Shown piece after piece: positions 42,138 through 51,665 of a stretch of DNA of 64,000 nucleotides. The DNA lies in the NCBI RefSeq assembly GCF_004345615.1, contig NZ_SLWK01000001.1, forward strand, positions 124,001-188,000, read 5' to 3'. This stretch comes from Natronoflexus pectinivorans (GTDB lineage Bacteria > Bacteroidota > Bacteroidia > Bacteroidales > Marinilabiliaceae). The notes below the pieces were generated by a model. It ran no database searches, was not told the DNA's origin, and saw nothing but the letters and a program-made list of their open reading frames with translations. Made by a program: the position numbers and the translations under genes. The first letter of the stretch is position 1. Each line of letters begins with the position of its first letter.

Positions 42138-43481
42138 TTATCTTTTGTTGATGGCGACATAATCTCGCCTGGTTGACACATTTTTGTATGCCGGACGAAT
42201 AATCCTGGCACTTGATGATGTAACCTCTTCAATTCGGTGAGCGGCCCATCCTGCAACCCTTGCAATTGCAAAAATTGGAGTGTATAATTCTTCAGGAATT
42301 CCAAGACACTGATAAACAAACCCTGAATAGAAATCCACATTGGGAGAAATCACCTTTGAGTTAGAGCCTTTAAAACGATAAAAAGCTTCAGGCCCAAGAC
42401 GCTCAATACTTTCATATAGGTTGTACTCATCTTCACGGCCTTTCTCCTTGGCCAATTCCCGTGCTTTCTCCTTCAGCAACACACAGCGTGGGTCTGATAG
42501 GGTATAAATGGCATGACCGATACCGTATATCTTTCCGGAACCATCATAGGCCTTTTTATTCAGAATTTTTGTAAGATATTCATCCACCTCTTTTTCATCG
42601 GCCCAATTCTTTACATTTTTCTTGATGTCCTCCATCATTTCAATCACCTTGATATTGGCGCCACCATGCAATCCCCCTTTAAGAGACCCCAACGCTGCCG
42701 CGATGGCCGAATAAGTATCGGTTTGTGCCGAACTCACCACTCTTGTTGTAAAAGATGAGTTGTTACCTCCTCCATGCTCAGCATGAAGTACCAGAGCCAA
42801 ATCAAGCAAATCAGCTTCTAAACGGGTATAGTCATCACCCTTTAACATATAAAGGAAATTCTCAGCCAAGCTCAAATCAGGGTTTGGGTGACGGATTATC
42901 ATCGACTTGTGCTGAAAAGAGTGACGCATTCCAAAGTACGCATATGCCACAATAACGGGAAAACGAGCCAAAAGACTGATGGACTGTCTGATTAAGTTCT
43001 CTGGAGTATAATCCTCCGCGTTATCATCATCGGTATATAATCCCAGCACGGTGCGAGCCAGCATATTCATAATGTTCTTACCACGAAGCGATAAAATCAA
43101 ATTCTTGGAAAGTGAAAATGGCAGTTCCTGCTCCAGTTTAATCAGGTCGGTAAACTCCTTTAAATCCTTGTTGTCGGGAAGTTGTCCGGCAATTAACAGA
43201 AAAGCTGTTTCCTCGAAACCGTGACGACCATCAGCCTGAAAGCCCCTTGTCAGTTTGGTTATTTCGTATCCTCTGTAATATAGTTCTCCATGTTGCGGGA
43301 TGTTTTTTCCATCTTCACCCTTTGTATAACCCACCACATCACCGATGTTGGTTAATCCCACCAAAACTCCTGTAAAATCAGCGTTCCTAAGTCCGCGTTT
43401 TACGTTATAAACATTGTAAAGCTCTTTGTCAACTTCGCAGCACTTAACTGCCGACCTGGCTAATCTTTCCAATAATGCCAT
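42138..43481 (-). CDS. Citrate synthase
   Basis: A 447-residue enzyme for oxaloacetate plus acetyl-CoA to citrate. Catalytic residues are seen as His in LHAEHGGGN, His in GLHGGAN and Asp in VDFYSGFVY. It belongs to the longer Bacteroidota/clostridial type (citrate/2-methylcitrate family). It starts 18 bp after argH and ends at a terminator, so it is the last gene of the arginine operon; it supplies 2-oxoglutarate and thus glutamate for the other genes in the run. Confidence 0.93.
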   Translation of the reverse strand: MALLERLARSAVKCCEVDKELYNVYNVKRGLRNADFTGVLVGLTNIGDVVGYTKGEDGKNIPQHGELYYRGYEITKLTRGFQADGRHGFEETAFLLIAGQLPDNKDLKEFTDLIKLEQELPFSLSKNLILSLRGKNIMNMLARTVLGLYTDDDNAEDYTPENLIRQSISLLARFPVIVAYAYFGMRHSFQHKSMIIRHPNPDLSLAENFLYMLKGDDYTRLEADLLDLALVLHAEHGGGNNSSFTTRVVSSAQTDTYSAIAAALGSLKGGLHGGANIKVIEMMEDIKKNVKNWADEKEVDEYLTKILNKKAYDGSGKIYGIGHAIYTLSDPRCVLLKEKARELAKEKGREDEYNLYESIERLGPEAFYRFKGSNSKVISPNVDFYSGFVYQCLGIPEELYTPIFAIARVAGWAAHRIEEVTSSSARIIRPAYKNVSTRRDYVAINKR

Positions 43482-43499
43482 TTTTCGTAATTTATATGG

Positions 43500-44831
43500 T
43501 TAAGTGATTATTTTTCCTATTGCTTCATTCATTTTATCGAAAGAAAATGCTGACACCACCGCATCCATCTTCGATTTTATCTCATCGTTGCATAGGTTTC
43601 CGATGCTTCCGGCATGAGAATGGTGAATGGATTCAGGCACCTCAAATTTTCCGGCTTCAATTTCTCGGCCTACCTGTTTGTAGGCTTCCCTGAAGGGGAT
43701 CCCTTCCAGCACACGACGATTTACTTCCTCCACACTGAATGCATATTTGTATAGAGGATTTTTTAATAAATCCTTATTGACTTTCATGTTTTTAACGGCA
43801 AATGCCGTTAATTCCAAACAGCTCTTTAACTCATCAAATGCAGGAACAAACACCTCCTTGATGATTTGCAAATCGCGGAAATATCCCGAAGGGAGATTTC
43901 CTGTTATCATCCCAATCTGATTGGGAAGTGCCTGTATTTTATTGCATCTTGCACGAATCAATTCAAATACATCCGGATTTTTCTTGTGAGGCATAATGCT
44001 GCTTCCCGTGGTTAACTCATCGGGCAGACCAATGAATGCAAAATTCTGACTCATATACAAACAGGCATCCATTGCTAATTTGCCAATGGTTCCGGCAATG
44101 GAAGCCAACGCCATGGCCACAGCACGTTCGGTTTTTCCCCGTCCCATCTGAGCATACACCACATTGTAACTCATATCATCAAACCCAAGCAAGTGGGTGG
44201 TCATATTTCTGTCCAACGGGAAAGAGCTGCCATATCCGGCGGCGGCACCAAGCGGGTTTTGATTGACAATTCGCCATGCAGCATTGAGCATGTACATGTC
44301 GTCCACCAAACTCTCGGCGTAGGCACCAAACCAAAGGCCAAAAGACGAGGGCATGGCCACTTGTAAATGCGTATATCCGGGCATCAAATCATCCTTATGC
44401 GCCTCACTCTTCTGCTGAAGTTCTGCAAAAAGCTGCTGAACGTCCTGACTGAGTTCATAAATCCGATGACGAGAATATAGCTTTAGATCCAGTAAAACCT
44501 GGTCGTTTCTGGAACGACCACTGTGTACTTTTTTACCAACATCACCAAGCTTTCGGGTTAACAAAAGCTCCACCTGGGAATGCACATCCTCAATACCTTC
44601 CTCAATGGTGAAGTTGCCATTTATGGCACATTCATAAAGGGATTTTAGTTCCGGTAACAGCTGCTGCAAATCATCAGCAGTAAGTAACCCAACCTTTTCG
44701 AGCATGGTGATGTGTGCCATGGTTCCCAGTATGTCGAAGGGAGCCAATTCCACATCCAATTCACGGTCTTTGCCAATTGTGAAATCTTCAATGGCTTTAT
44801 TTACAACAGTATCTTTTTCCCAGAGCTTCAT
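43500..44831 (-). CDS. argH: Argininosuccinate lyase
   Basis: A 443-residue enzyme that splits argininosuccinate to arginine and fumarate. HSGRSRNDQV binds substrate, and the fumarase/aspartase signature GSSIMPHKKNPD holds the catalytic Ser loop. Length is slightly under the usual 460. It precedes citrate synthase by 18 bp and is separated from argE by ~400 bp of repeat DNA, so it may have its own promoter. Confidence 0.95.
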   Translation of the reverse strand: MKLWEKDTVVNKAIEDFTIGKDRELDVELAPFDILGTMAHITMLEKVGLLTADDLQQLLPELKSLYECAINGNFTIEEGIEDVHSQVELLLTRKLGDVGKKVHSGRSRNDQVLLDLKLYSRHRIYELSQDVQQLFAELQQKSEAHKDDLMPGYTHLQVAMPSSFGLWFGAYAESLVDDMYMLNAAWRIVNQNPLGAAAGYGSSFPLDRNMTTHLLGFDDMSYNVVYAQMGRGKTERAVAMALASIAGTIGKLAMDACLYMSQNFAFIGLPDELTTGSSIMPHKKNPDVFELIRARCNKIQALPNQIGMITGNLPSGYFRDLQIIKEVFVPAFDELKSCLELTAFAVKNMKVNKDLLKNPLYKYAFSVEEVNRRVLEGIPFREAYKQVGREIEAGKFEVPESIHHSHAGSIGNLCNDEIKSKMDAVVSAFSFDKMNEAIGKIIT

Positions 44832-45227
44832 TCGTTGATTTTTCTATTTTTATTTAGATTTTTAGATGATAGATGGGGCTATAATCATATCTGACTAACA
44901 CATCTATATGACATCAAACCTATTATTTAAATTCTATCCCGAGACATTGGGTACCATCATTCTATCGATAATTCTTACGCCCATTCAGGCTAAATATAAT
45001 TTAAAACCATTTGCATAGGGCGTTGCCCCATGCTGATGATCACGCCCCCTTGGGGCTAAACAAAACAACCATTTTAAAAGCCGTCTATCAAAATAGAACT
45101 CTAATTCCGCTGTGCGGGTTCCGAAGGAACTAAATTAAAGTATCGGAACTTCACTGCGTTCAAACTTCGCTGCACTCAGCATCTAACATCTAATAATCTT
45201 ATATCTAAGAATCTAACATCTAAATTT
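44832..45227 (-). repeat. Intergenic repeats between argE and argH
   Basis: No gene. The middle has GGGCGTTGCCCC, ATGCTGATGATCACGCCCC and CTTGGGGCTAA, a type of intergenic repeat I have seen in many Bacteroidota. The right part (about 45170-45225) is a run of CATCTAACATCTAATAATCT-like units, also seen at 47095-47145 and 49460-49560. Confidence 0.55.
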
Positions 45228-46289
45228 TCAGAACGTAAGTCCATCCAACAGCTTAATATATGTTTCAATACCCTTTTTAATTTCATCGATATAAATATAC
45301 TCGTTTACCGTATGCGACCGGGCTGAATCACCGGGCCCGATTTTAAGCGTATTGAATGGCATCACGGCCTGATCGCTGGTGGTAGGAGAGCCAAATGCTT
45401 CTAATCCCATGTCAATTCCGCGTTTCACGATGGGATGTTCTTGCGGTATGGATGAGGAGTTTAGTCGGAATGAGCGTGCATTCAATTCACAACTCACCTG
45501 GTTTTTGAGAATTTCGAACACTTCCTGGTTGCTGTAGCACTCATTGATTCTCACATCCACCATGAACGAACACCTGTCGGGAATTACGTTATGCTGCGTA
45601 CCGGCAATGATGCCGGTTACGGTCATTTTCACTTCTCCCAAAAAAGGAGAAACCTTTTCAAACTTATAATCTTTAAAAAATTGGAGTACCGGCAACGCCT
45701 CCATTATGGCATTTACGCCTTCGTTGCGAGCAGCATGACCAGCCTTTCCATAAACAACGCCATCTAACACCAGCAAACCCTTTTCGGCTACAGCCATCTG
45801 CATGCGGGTTGGTTCACCAACAATTCCTAAATCAACATCACCAATGAGCGGCAAAATTGATGCAACATTATTCACGCCTGAAACTTCCTCCTCTGCCGTA
45901 GCAGCAAAAATAAGGTTATATGCCTGATTCCTGTCGCTCAGGTATCTGAAAGCAGCCATTAATGCAACCAATGGACCGCCTGCATCGTTGCTTCCCAACC
46001 CGGTTATTTTCCCATCTCTTTCGACCGGTGTTAGAGGGTCCTGTTCCCAATCGCCGGAAGCTTTTACCGTATCGATGTGTGAATTGAGCAGAATGGTAGG
46101 TCGGGATTCATCGTAACCCGGTGCGACCACCCAAACATTGTTATTTTTCCGTGACGGAGAGTACCCAAATCTCTGCAAGCTATCCTCCATCATATCGGCA
46201 GCCTGCTTTTCATCACGGCTGACCGAAGGAATGGAGATGAGCATTTTCAGCATCTCAACTGCATCAATATGTAAAGATTCAGGTATCAT
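45228..46289 (-). CDS. M20-family deacylase of the arginine pathway (N-succinyl- or N-acetylcitrulline deacylase)
   Basis: A 353-residue zinc hydrolase. Metal-site motifs are NSHIDTV, GSNDAGGP, AAEEEVSG, GEPT and the C-terminal H in ARSHTVNE. It starts at ATG 46289, which overlaps the argB stop as TGATG; a GTG one codon earlier is possible. By position it removes the N-acyl group, and as the carbamoyltransferase looks succinyl-type, the substrate is probably N-succinylcitrulline. It is annotated as ArgE- or DapE-like in relatives. Confidence 0.88.
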   Translation of the reverse strand: MIPESLHIDAVEMLKMLISIPSVSRDEKQAADMMEDSLQRFGYSPSRKNNNVWVVAPGYDESRPTILLNSHIDTVKASGDWEQDPLTPVERDGKITGLGSNDAGGPLVALMAAFRYLSDRNQAYNLIFAATAEEEVSGVNNVASILPLIGDVDLGIVGEPTRMQMAVAEKGLLVLDGVVYGKAGHAARNEGVNAIMEALPVLQFFKDYKFEKVSPFLGEVKMTVTGIIAGTQHNVIPDRCSFMVDVRINECYSNQEVFEILKNQVSCELNARSFRLNSSSIPQEHPIVKRGIDMGLEAFGSPTTSDQAVMPFNTLKIGPGDSARSHTVNEYIYIDEIKKGIETYIKLLDGLTF

Positions 46290-47062
46290 CACAATTTTAA
46301 AACTGTTCCGGCACTTGGAATTGCCAAGCCTGCCGTGTTGGTTATTTTTATCTGATACACGCCTTTCTTAAGCGCATCAAAACTATTGTCGAGTTTCGGA
46401 ATCATTCCATCGGCCACAACGCCATCACGTTTAAGATTCTCATAAACATTGGGATTAATTATTGAAATGACCGATTCGGGATTATCAATGTCTTTAAGCA
46501 CTCCCGGCAGTTCAAAACAAAACACCAGGGTAACCCGATACAAAGCCGACATGGCCGAGGCTAAGGCCGAAGCCATGGTGTCAGCGTTGGTGTTCAGTAA
46601 TTGGCCGTTCCCGTCGTGCGTTAACGGAGCAATTACCGGAACCACATCTGCTTTTAGCAAAGCATCAATGGCATTGGCATTCACCTCTTTTATATCCCCA
46701 ACAAACCCGTAGTCAATGGCCGAGTTGGTTCTTTTTACCGATTGAATGATGTTCATGTCGGCACCTGTCATTCCCAGAGCATTACAACCCCGAGCCTGCA
46801 TTCCCGACACAACGCCTTTATTCACAAGACCTCCGTAAACCATTGTCACCACCTCAAGCATGGCGCCATCGGTGATGCGACGTCCCTCCACCATTTTTGT
46901 CTCAATCCCAAGACGTGCTGCCACGGAAGTGGCAGAACGACCACCACCGTGCACCAAAATTTTTGGCGATGGCAATGAAACAAAATCATTCAACAAGCCG
47001 AATAAACTATCCGCTTCTTCAACAACTTTACCTCCAACTTTTACAATGGTTAAATCCTGCAT
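46289..47062 (-). CDS. argB: Acetyl-/succinylglutamate kinase
   Basis: A 257-residue amino-acid kinase that phosphorylates N-acylglutamate. The P-loop-like IVKVGGKVVEE, the VHGGGRSAT substrate loop, LLNTNADTMAS and VADGMIPKL are typical for ArgB. Short E. coli-like form without the N-terminal arginine-feedback helix. It overlaps the deacylase gene in translation (TGATG). Confidence 0.93.
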   Translation of the reverse strand: MQDLTIVKVGGKVVEEADSLFGLLNDFVSLPSPKILVHGGGRSATSVAARLGIETKMVEGRRITDGAMLEVVTMVYGGLVNKGVVSGMQARGCNALGMTGADMNIIQSVKRTNSAIDYGFVGDIKEVNANAIDALLKADVVPVIAPLTHDGNGQLLNTNADTMASALASAMSALYRVTLVFCFELPGVLKDIDNPESVISIINPNVYENLKRDGVVADGMIPKLDNSFDALKKGVYQIKITNTAGLAIPSAGTVLKL

Positions 47063-47148
47063 TTATTTTGTATTAAGGATTCTTGTTTACCTAATTATCA
47101 ACCCAAAATCTATCAATCTTATATCTAAAAATCTTATATCTATCCCAG

Positions 47149-48114
47149 CTACAAATCTTCCTCTTCCGCAATGTATTGCAACATGCGTTTCAGCACAACC
47201 TGTGCTGAAACAACGCGGTTAGCAGCCTCATCAATCACTATCGAATTGGGGCCATCAATCACACCATCAGTCACAATCATATTTCGCCGAACGGGCAGGC
47301 AATGCATAAACTTAGCATTGTTCGTGAGCGCCATTTTCTCTTCATCCACAGTCCATGAACGGTCGGTGGATAGAATTTTTCCGTAATCGGTATAACTGGC
47401 CCAGTTTTTCGCATAAATAAAATCAGCGCCTTCGAAAGCTTTCTTCTGGTCGGGCTCATATTTAACCCCATCCATAAACTCAGGAGCCAAATCGTAGCCT
47501 TCGGGATGGGTGACCACCAAATCAACGTCCCCCTTTTTCATCCATTCCACAAAAGAGTTGGGAACCGCCTGTGGCAATGCTCTTGGATGCGGCGCCCAGG
47601 TTAAAACCACTTTTGGGCGTTCCACAGTTTTGTACTCTTCAATGGTGAATAAATCGGCGAATGCCTGCAGCGGATGGCGCGTAGCCGATTCCAGACTGAT
47701 TACAGGAACTCCTGAAAGTTCAATAAACTGATTAAGGATTTTTTCGCTGTAATCTTCCTCCTTATTTTCAAACTTCGCAAAAGAACGTACACCAATAATG
47801 TCACAGTATCGTCCCATTACCGGTACAGCTTCACGTATATGTTCAGGCTTATCACCATTCATCACCACCCCAAATTCAGTTTCAAGTTGCCAACCGTCCT
47901 TGTTGATGTCCATGACAATAACATTCATCCCAAGATTGTAACCGGCTCTCTGGCTACTGAGTCGTGTGCGCAAACTTGAGTTGAAAAAGAGCAAAAGCAA
48001 CGTTTTGTTTCGTCCCAAAGCCTGGTCAGCATAGGGGTTATTCTTTGCGTTGCGGGCATCGTCCAACGCTTTGGACAGACTGCCTATATCTTCAGGTGTT
48101 AAAAATCTCTTCAT
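47149..48114 (-). CDS. argF': N-succinyl-L-ornithine carbamoyltransferase
   Basis: A 321-residue transcarbamylase from ATG 48114 (a TTG two codons earlier is unlikely). The carbamoyl-phosphate loop appears as SSLRTRLS instead of STRT, and HPLQAFAD and HCLPVRR follow. The loop GDKPEHIREA puts proline at residue 90. From published work on Bacteroides fragilis and Xanthomonas, Pro90 marks the succinylornithine enzyme and Glu marks the acetylornithine enzyme. The product is N-succinylcitrulline. Ordinary ArgF is thus replaced here. Confidence 0.92.
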   Translation of the reverse strand: MKRFLTPEDIGSLSKALDDARNAKNNPYADQALGRNKTLLLLFFNSSLRTRLSSQRAGYNLGMNVIVMDINKDGWQLETEFGVVMNGDKPEHIREAVPVMGRYCDIIGVRSFAKFENKEEDYSEKILNQFIELSGVPVISLESATRHPLQAFADLFTIEEYKTVERPKVVLTWAPHPRALPQAVPNSFVEWMKKGDVDLVVTHPEGYDLAPEFMDGVKYEPDQKKAFEGADFIYAKNWASYTDYGKILSTDRSWTVDEEKMALTNNAKFMHCLPVRRNMIVTDGVIDGPNSIVIDEAANRVVSAQVVLKRMLQYIAEEEDL

Positions 48115-48127
48115 ACACAATTATATT

Positions 48128-49375
48128 TTATGGTCTGGTTAATCCGTCACTTTCAATAAGCCATTTATAACTGGTTAATTCGGGCAAAGCCATTGGTCCG
48201 CGAGCATGTAATTTCTGGGTACTGATTCCAATTTCGGCCCCCATTCCAAACTGAGCTCCATCGGTAAAGGCCGTGGATGTGTTGGCATAAACGGCTGCGG
48301 CGTCCACTTCATTGAAAAAGCGTGCTTTATTAGCTTCGCTGGTGGTAATGATGGCTTCACTGTGCTTTGTACTGTAACGTGCTATGTGTTGCAAAGCTTC
48401 ATCCATATCGCCAACCACTTTAACCGACAGTTTATAGTCAAGGTGCTCCATACCCCAGGACTCTTCTGAAGCAGGCTTTAAAAGCTCAACGGGATATTTG
48501 CCTTTCAAGAATTTAAAACTCAATTCGTCGGCCTCAATTATGACATTTTTTTCTGCAAGAGGCATCAAAAGTTCTCCAAGTTCTTCAAGCCTGCACTGGT
48601 TTATCAACAGACACTCCAGCGCGTTGCAAACACTTACCCTGCGGGTTTTTGCGTTAAAAATTACCTCTTTCCCTTTTATTAAGTCAGCCGTTTCATCAAA
48701 ATAGGTATGCACCACTCCGGCTCCGGTTTCTATAACAGGTACTTTTGAGTTGTCGCGTACCGAGTTAATTAACCCCTGCGAGCCTCTTGGTATCAATACA
48801 TCAACATATCCTACAGCATTCATCAGGTCTGTAGCCGCTTCTCTTTCGGGCGGAAGAAGCTGCACCACATCCGTTGAAACGCCAAAAGCTTTTAAGCTTG
48901 CTTCTATTAATGCCACAACGGCCTGATTTGAATACCATGCATCTTGACCACCTTTTAATACAGATACATTTCCCGTTCTGAAACAAAGCGCAAAAACATC
49001 AAAAGTTACATTTGGACGGGCCTCGTATATTACACCCACCACTCCAAGCGCCACTCTAACCTTACGTAAGCTTAAACCGTTAGGCATTTCGCGCTGCTCC
49101 AGGACTTCTCCTACCGGAGAATCCATAGCGGCAACATTTCTTAAATCACCTGCTATTGCACGAATGCGCTCTTCCGTCAATTTCAGACGGTCGTACCGGG
49201 GATCAGTTTCAGGCATCCTCTCCAGATCTTTTAGATTTGCTGCCAAAAGCTCCTCAATTGAAGCCTCAGCACGATCAGCGAGATCAAGCAATACCTTCTG
49301 ATTTATTTCAGTACTCACTCGCACCATTTCCAGTGCTGCTTCTCTTGCTTTTTGAATCTGTGATATTGCACTCAT
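48128..49375 (-). CDS. proA: Glutamate-5-semialdehyde dehydrogenase
   Basis: A 415-residue NADPH-dependent reductase for the second proline step. Catalytic Cys lies in VSVCNALE; VGVIYEARPNVT and VLIPRGSQGLI are conserved ProA motifs. It lies between proB and argF' with 13 bp to the latter. Confidence 0.95.
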   Translation of the reverse strand: MSAISQIQKAREAALEMVRVSTEINQKVLLDLADRAEASIEELLAANLKDLERMPETDPRYDRLKLTEERIRAIAGDLRNVAAMDSPVGEVLEQREMPNGLSLRKVRVALGVVGVIYEARPNVTFDVFALCFRTGNVSVLKGGQDAWYSNQAVVALIEASLKAFGVSTDVVQLLPPEREAATDLMNAVGYVDVLIPRGSQGLINSVRDNSKVPVIETGAGVVHTYFDETADLIKGKEVIFNAKTRRVSVCNALECLLINQCRLEELGELLMPLAEKNVIIEADELSFKFLKGKYPVELLKPASEESWGMEHLDYKLSVKVVGDMDEALQHIARYSTKHSEAIITTSEANKARFFNEVDAAAVYANTSTAFTDGAQFGMGAEIGISTQKLHARGPMALPELTSYKWLIESDGLTRP

Positions 49376-49550
49376 ATATTTTGATGTATTTTATGTCTTA
49401 GGATAACGAAAACTATATAAAAGGTTTAGAGACTGTTTAAATCTATAATAAATCTGCATTGAAGATTTTAGATATTAGACATTTAGACTGACAGACTAGA
49501 TAAACAGAAAATAAGATCAATCTAATCATCTTTCTCAACTACTCTATCTG

Positions 49551-49610
49551 TCTTTAATCTAACAGTCTTCGAGTCTATAACATTTTTTACAAATAAATTT
49601 AGACAGTTAC
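49551..49610 (+). repeat. Dispersed repeat R3, copy 2
   Basis: AATCTAACAGTCTTCGAGTC, TATAACAT and AAATTTAGACAGTTAC match 16266-16322. It ends 4 bp from the proB stop. The DNA to its left (49431-49550) has loose TAGACATTTAGAC-type units and a GACTGTTTAAATCTAT segment that is roughly its inverse. Confidence 0.6.
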
Positions 49611-49614
49611 TTAG

Positions 49615-50691
49615 CTATGAAAACAAATAAAGATAATCATAATGAACCAATGGTTTATACTTCGCATCGTTCTTATGCTCATCCGCTTTTTTTCTGTCAT
49701 ATTGCGCTTTGCCAATTCCAACAACTTTGTTGTTGGAATCAATAATTTTCAGCAAATCACCTTTTTTAAATTCTCCCTCCATTTTTGTGACTCCGGCCAA
49801 TAAAAGACTTGTAGCCTTAGCTGAGAAAAGAGCCTGCCGAGCACCTTCGTTGATGTGCACTTCGCTGTTGGCAAATCCTGCTGAATAGGCCATCCATTTT
49901 TTTACGGCCGGTCGTGGTGTTCCCGGCAAAAACCGTGTATGTCTCACAGATGCCGCATCAGAGGCCAACGATGTAATAACATTTTCGTTGGTTCCATTGG
50001 CAATGTGAACTGAAATCCCACCAGCAGCGGTACTCTGCGCTACCCGTCCTTTAGTTAGCATCCCCCCCCTTCCAAAGTTGCTCTTCTGGGTTGTAACATA
50101 TCCCGTCAAATCCACATTTTCGCTATCAATTTCTTCTACCAACTGCGAATCAGGAGAATTGGGATTTCCATTGAATATCCCATCTACGTTTGTAAGGATA
50201 AATAAGGCCTCGGTGTTCATCATGGATGCCACCAAACCTGCCAACTCATCATTGTCTGTAAACATCAGTGCCGTTACCGATACGGCATCATTCTCATTAA
50301 TTATAGGTACTATCTGATTATCAAGCAACACCGAAATGCAGTTTTTCATATTCAGATAGTGCTCTCTTGTTCGGAAATCCTCTTTGGTAACCAATACCTG
50401 TGCACAGGACATTTTGTGCATATCGAACAACGAGGCATAATTGGTAACCAGCTTTACTTGTCCTACAGAAGATAGCAACTGTCTCTCGGAAACCGGATCC
50501 TTTCTTTGTTTGTAATTCACCAGACTTCTGCCGGCTGCCACTGCTCCAGATGAAACCAGAATAACTTTAACCCCCTTTTTATGCAAAAATGCAATTTGGT
50601 CTGTAATGTGCGCCATGCGCTCCACATCCAGTTTACCATCCGGACGGGTCAGTACGTTCGACCCTATTTTAATAGTGATGCTTTTATACAC
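49615..50691 (-). CDS. proB: Glutamate 5-kinase
   Basis: A 358-residue kinase for the first proline step. TIKIGSNVL and VSSGAVAAGR open the kinase domain; INENDAVS and GRGGMLTKG follow. A C-terminal PUA domain (from about 275, KGDLLKIIDSNNKVVGIGKA) is present as in most ProB. It sits between proC and proA, separated from proA by ~240 bp of repeat-rich DNA. Confidence 0.95.
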   Translation of the reverse strand: MYKSITIKIGSNVLTRPDGKLDVERMAHITDQIAFLHKKGVKVILVSSGAVAAGRSLVNYKQRKDPVSERQLLSSVGQVKLVTNYASLFDMHKMSCAQVLVTKEDFRTREHYLNMKNCISVLLDNQIVPIINENDAVSVTALMFTDNDELAGLVASMMNTEALFILTNVDGIFNGNPNSPDSQLVEEIDSENVDLTGYVTTQKSNFGRGGMLTKGRVAQSTAAGGISVHIANGTNENVITSLASDAASVRHTRFLPGTPRPAVKKWMAYSAGFANSEVHINEGARQALFSAKATSLLLAGVTKMEGEFKKGDLLKIIDSNNKVVGIGKAQYDRKKADEHKNDAKYKPLVHYDYLYLFS

Positions 50692-50719
50692 TTTATAAAT
50701 ATCGCTGCTTTTTTACCTG

Positions 50720-51526
50720 TTATTTCTGCTGTTTACTTCCGTTCTCAATCTTCTGATAAGAAGCCATCAATCCTTTGATTAAAGAAGAACTGAATCCCTG
50801 ATGCTCCATCTCATTCAAACCTGAGATGGTAATACCTCTGGGGGTTGTAACCTTATCGATTTCTGCCTCAGGATGCGTTCCGCCCTCAATAAGCAGATGT
50901 GCTGCTCCTTTTACGGTTTGGGAAGCAATTTTCAAAGCCAACTCCGACCCAAAACCAATTTCTATCCCGCCTTGTGTCGCTGCACGGATAAACCTCAATG
51001 CAAAAGCGATACCGCAGGCAGCAAGAACAGTTGCTCCGGCCATCAACTCTTCAGGGATAAACTGTACATTTCCAAGCTGTTCAAAAAGCTCTTTTACTTT
51101 ATCATCCTGATCGGGAGTTGCGTTCAATGATGCAAGACAGGTCATGGACTGACCTATGGCTACCGCAGTATTGGGCATGGCACGAAAAACGGCATTTTTC
51201 CCTCCGCTTAATTCCAGTAGAGTTTTGTTGTCAATACCTGTAGCCAGGGAAATCAATACAGCATCACCTGCAATGGCAGGTGAGATTTCTGCCAGCAGAT
51301 CTTTCATTTGGTAAGGCTTAACTGCGAGGAAAACTATTTTAGCAGATTTAACTGCCTCCAAGTTGTCAGATCCCGTTATGACTCCAAGACCTGCTAAAGG
51401 AGCTAACAATTGGGCTCTACGACGAGTTACATGAATCATTTGCGGATCGCAGGCTTTAGTATGAACCAATCCTCGTGCAATGGCCGATCCTAAGTTCCCT
51501 CCTCCAATTATGGCTATTTTTTCCAT
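50720..51526 (-). CDS. proC: Pyrroline-5-carboxylate reductase
   Basis: A 268-residue enzyme for the last proline step. The start is ATG 51526, giving MEKIAIIGGGNLGSAIARG with the NAD(P) Rossmann loop right at the N-terminus; an upstream frame to 51568 adds 14 unlikely residues. VFLAVKPYQM, AVFRAMPNTA and TPRGITISGLNEME are the family signatures. First of the three proline genes, all in line. Confidence 0.95.
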   Translation of the reverse strand: MEKIAIIGGGNLGSAIARGLVHTKACDPQMIHVTRRRAQLLAPLAGLGVITGSDNLEAVKSAKIVFLAVKPYQMKDLLAEISPAIAGDAVLISLATGIDNKTLLELSGGKNAVFRAMPNTAVAIGQSMTCLASLNATPDQDDKVKELFEQLGNVQFIPEELMAGATVLAACGIAFALRFIRAATQGGIEIGFGSELALKIASQTVKGAAHLLIEGGTHPEAEIDKVTTPRGITISGLNEMEHQGFSSSLIKGLMASYQKIENGSKQQK

Positions 51527-51665
51527 AACGCTATATTCTTCTCTATACCTGGTTAATTTATGCTTCAATTTCCGACTAATTATCAGTCAACCAACAAAAG
51601 CATGACAAAAATCAATATTATTATTGTTTTTCCAAACACGTAAAGATATAAAAAACTATAGTTTT

